Assembly: GCA_937911935.1 (NCBI GenBank)
Contig: CALDQH010000003.1
Location: 1-15,294, forward strand
DNA: 15,294 nt
Source: an uncultured Bacteroidales bacterium
Lineage (GTDB): Bacteria; Bacteroidota; Bacteroidia; Bacteroidales; Paludibacteraceae
Direction of reading: 5' to 3'
In this document: piece by piece, positions 13,873 to 15,294 of the stretch
Layout of the letters: each line of letters opens with the position of its first letter
How positions within the stretch are numbered: the first letter of the stretch is position 1
Position numbers and translations under genes: made by a program
Notes under the pieces: model-generated
Seen by the model: only the letters and a program-made list of their open reading frames with translations
What the model was told of the DNA's origin: nothing
Databases searched by the model: none

Positions 13873-15012
13873 TTAAAAGATTTCACCTTTCCATAGTGCA
13901 GAAAGAAAATCGTACACGTAGTAAACGTTTATATCGTCTATTTTTCGGGTAATTTTATCTAACGATACTACTATTGGTCGAGCGCCGGGATAATCAGAAA
14001 CAAAGGATTTTAGACCTTTAAGGTGCTTGTTCTGGATATTATCGGTCGATTTAATTTCGATTGCCACCTTGGCATCGCCAATAACGGCATCTACCTCTAC
14101 ACCTGTTTGAGTACGCCAATAAGAGAGTTTCTCGGATTTATGGTTGTATCCGATGTACGCCACTAACTCTTGTATGATAAAATGCTCAAAGGCATGCCCA
14201 TACTCGATGGTTCCCTGCGCCAACGAGGTTCTGTTAAGTAAATAGTGAGGTAATGCCACATCAAAGAAATAGAATTTTGGAGCATGTATTAACCTACGCT
14301 TTAACACTTTGGTATATGCAGGAATTCTATAACCAATTAAGGTATCCTCTAATATATCAAAATAGGCTCTAACGGTATGCGTTTTTATGCCACAGTCTGT
14401 TGCTATGTTGCTATAATTTATCATCTCGCCATTTGACAAGGCAGCTACTTCTAAGAAACGCTGAAAACTGCCAAGTTGACGCACAATAGACTCCTGCAAA
14501 AGTTCTTCTTTCAAATACACATCTATATATGCCGCTAATAAACGCTGGGGATTTTTAGCAAAATAATGTGTAGGAAGTAAACCATGAAGCAAGGCTTTGT
14601 TTAAATCAAAATCTGGTATTTCGGCACTTACCAATGGAAAAAAATAGCAAGGATAGGCACGCCCCCCTAATGTATTGTACCCTTTACGCTTTAACTTCCG
14701 TGCACTTGACCCGCATAGCACAAATTTTATTCCTTTTTCGGAAATTAGCCTATGTACCTCGTTTAATAGTTCTGGGACTTCTGGAATTTCATCAATCACT
14801 ACAATTGTATTAGCATCTTTATCTTGTAGCATTTGGTACAAAAGACTCGGGTTGCTTCTAAAACGCATCAGCAATTCAGAGTCAAGCAAGTCTATATAAA
14901 CTGCTTTGTCTAACTGGGTGCGTAGAATAGTGCTCTTGCCTGTTTGTCTTGCCCCAAATAAGAAAATAGAGCTATCCAACTCGTTTTCTAATTGTAAATA
15001 CCTCTTAAGCAT
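13873..15012 (-). CDS. AAA ATPase with DUF4143 nuclease-like domain
   Basis: This 379-aa protein starts MLKRYLQLENELDSS, the usual opening of this family, followed by Walker A GARQTGKS (20-27) and Walker B IVVIDE (70-75). A GSSARKLKR sensor segment and a winged-helix region follow. The C-terminal domain carries YWRTQTGVEVD (EVD at 306-308) and IEIK (EIK at 319-321), a complete PD-(D/E)XK-type set, so a nuclease function is possible. I chose the ATG at 15012: a longer frame would begin with TTG at 15066 inside a tandem repeat and upstream of the likely transcript start. It is a different subfamily from the ATPase at 11460, as sequence around both motifs differs. The family's role is unproven; toxin- or defence-like functions are suggested by context only. 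Confidence 0.85.
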   Translation of the reverse strand: MLKRYLQLENELDSSIFLFGARQTGKSTILRTQLDKAVYIDLLDSELLMRFRSNPSLLYQMLQDKDANTIVVIDEIPEVPELLNEVHRLISEKGIKFVLCGSSARKLKRKGYNTLGGRAYPCYFFPLVSAEIPDFDLNKALLHGLLPTHYFAKNPQRLLAAYIDVYLKEELLQESIVRQLGSFQRFLEVAALSNGEMINYSNIATDCGIKTHTVRAYFDILEDTLIGYRIPAYTKVLKRRLIHAPKFYFFDVALPHYLLNRTSLAQGTIEYGHAFEHFIIQELVAYIGYNHKSEKLSYWRTQTGVEVDAVIGDAKVAIEIKSTDNIQNKHLKGLKSFVSDYPGARPIVVSLDKITRKIDDINVYYVYDFLSALWKGEIF

Positions 15013-15036
15013 GATTTTAGCATTTTTTATTCCTTG

Positions 15037-15067
15037 CAAATCTAAAATAAATTTTTCAAAATGCAAT
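15037..15067 (-). promoter_or_regulatory. Promoter of the second AAA ATPase gene
   Basis: On the minus strand ATTG (15064-15067), a 19-bp spacer, and TAGATTTG (15037-15044) match the Bacteroidota promoter fully in the -7 box and three of four bases in the -33 box. The -33 box lies inside the first unit of a tandem repeat, so a protein binding the repeats could control the promoter. Confidence 0.5.
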
Positions 15068-15134
15068 GTAATTTGTAAAAATAAATTTCAAAATGCAATG
15101 TAATTTGTAAAATTGTTTCAAAATACAATGTAAA
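15054..15134. repeat. Three tandem repeats overlapping the ATPase promoter
   Basis: Units begin at 15054, 15086 and 15116, spaced 32 and 30 bases. Each starts TTTCAAAATRCAATGTAA; the first two continue with TTTGTAAAA after the shared AA, and the third is shortened. There are no variable spacers as in CRISPR. The arrangement suits cooperative binding by a repressor or initiator protein. Confidence 0.7.
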
Positions 15135-15233
15135 TACATCGTTTTATTTACTACAATCTACCTCTCTTAGTACTCCCAAAAACCTTTAACATTTCAGTTT
15201 GCAAATATCTGATTTACAGGCATTTGTCGAATA

Positions 15234-15269
15234 TTATCTATATCTCTTGTTAAGAGATATAGTTTTTTT
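15234..15269 (+). terminator. Copy 2 of the 24-nt repeat, extended to an 11-bp terminator hairpin
   Basis: CTATATCTCTT (15238-15248) and AAGAGATATAG (15252-15262) pair perfectly around GTT, followed by seven T residues (15263-15269): a classical intrinsic terminator on the plus strand. The first 24 bases equal 982-1005. No plus-strand gene lies between 13783 and here, so the transcript it would stop is not apparent. Confidence 0.65.
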
Positions 15270-15294
15270 GAAGCTCCAAAACGCTGAAAAGCAG

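Noticed and set aside
15013..15066. TTG at 15066 as start of the second ATPase
   Set aside because: It is a rare start codon inside a tandem repeat and upstream of the likely transcript start; the usual family opening begins at the ATG at 15012.
15054..15134. CRISPR array
   Set aside because: The three units are contiguous and lack variable spacers, and no cas gene is present.

Overview
The window looks like chromosome from an uncultured Bacteroidota bacterium, most likely Bacteroidales. Four things point there. The DNA is AT-rich. Most genes lack a Shine-Dalgarno site. Several starts are preceded by the Bacteroidota -33/-7 promoter pattern (TTTG-like box, 19-20 bp spacer, TAnnTTTG). A giant surface protein ends in a type IX secretion (T9SS) type A sorting domain, and InlB-type repeats and DUF4143 ATPases, both common in this phylum, are also present. 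No rRNA, tRNA, CRISPR array, transposase or integrase is visible.

Layout. Left edge (1-744): a minus-strand toxin-antitoxin pair (50-aa putative antitoxin, then a VapC-type PIN ribonuclease) with its own promoter and terminator, plus a strong minus-strand promoter that fires off the left edge. Positions 744-1279 are non-coding but rich in hairpins and repeats, including a GC-rich block. The centre (1280-11372) is a plus-strand surface-protein cluster of three genes: a 1528-aa multidomain protein with Ig-like and InlB repeats and a CotH-kinase-type domain; a 1637-aa protein with starch-binding-like modules, a beta-helix and a T9SS tail; and a 151-aa Cys-rich protein ending in a CTERM-like membrane anchor. 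All three begin with signal peptides, but their C-termini differ, so the three products probably meet different fates at the cell surface.

The right part (11411-15294) holds a DUF4143-type AAA ATPase (-), a zeta-toxin-like toxin-antitoxin pair (+), and a second DUF4143-type AAA ATPase (-). The first ATPase is bracketed by a 21-bp direct repeat, which is half of the terminator of the Cys-rich gene. The toxin-antitoxin pair is bracketed by a 42-bp direct repeat, which is a whole terminator hairpin with one mismatch. If 1358 bp and 930 bp are removed in thought, a compact convergent intergenic region with two adjacent intact terminators is restored. I read this as two independent insertions of small, selfish or defensive gene cassettes into two neighbouring terminators, with the terminator duplicated each time and no mobility gene inside the cassettes. 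This is the most unusual signal in the window. A separate 24-nt hairpin sequence occurs at both ends of the window (982 and 15234).
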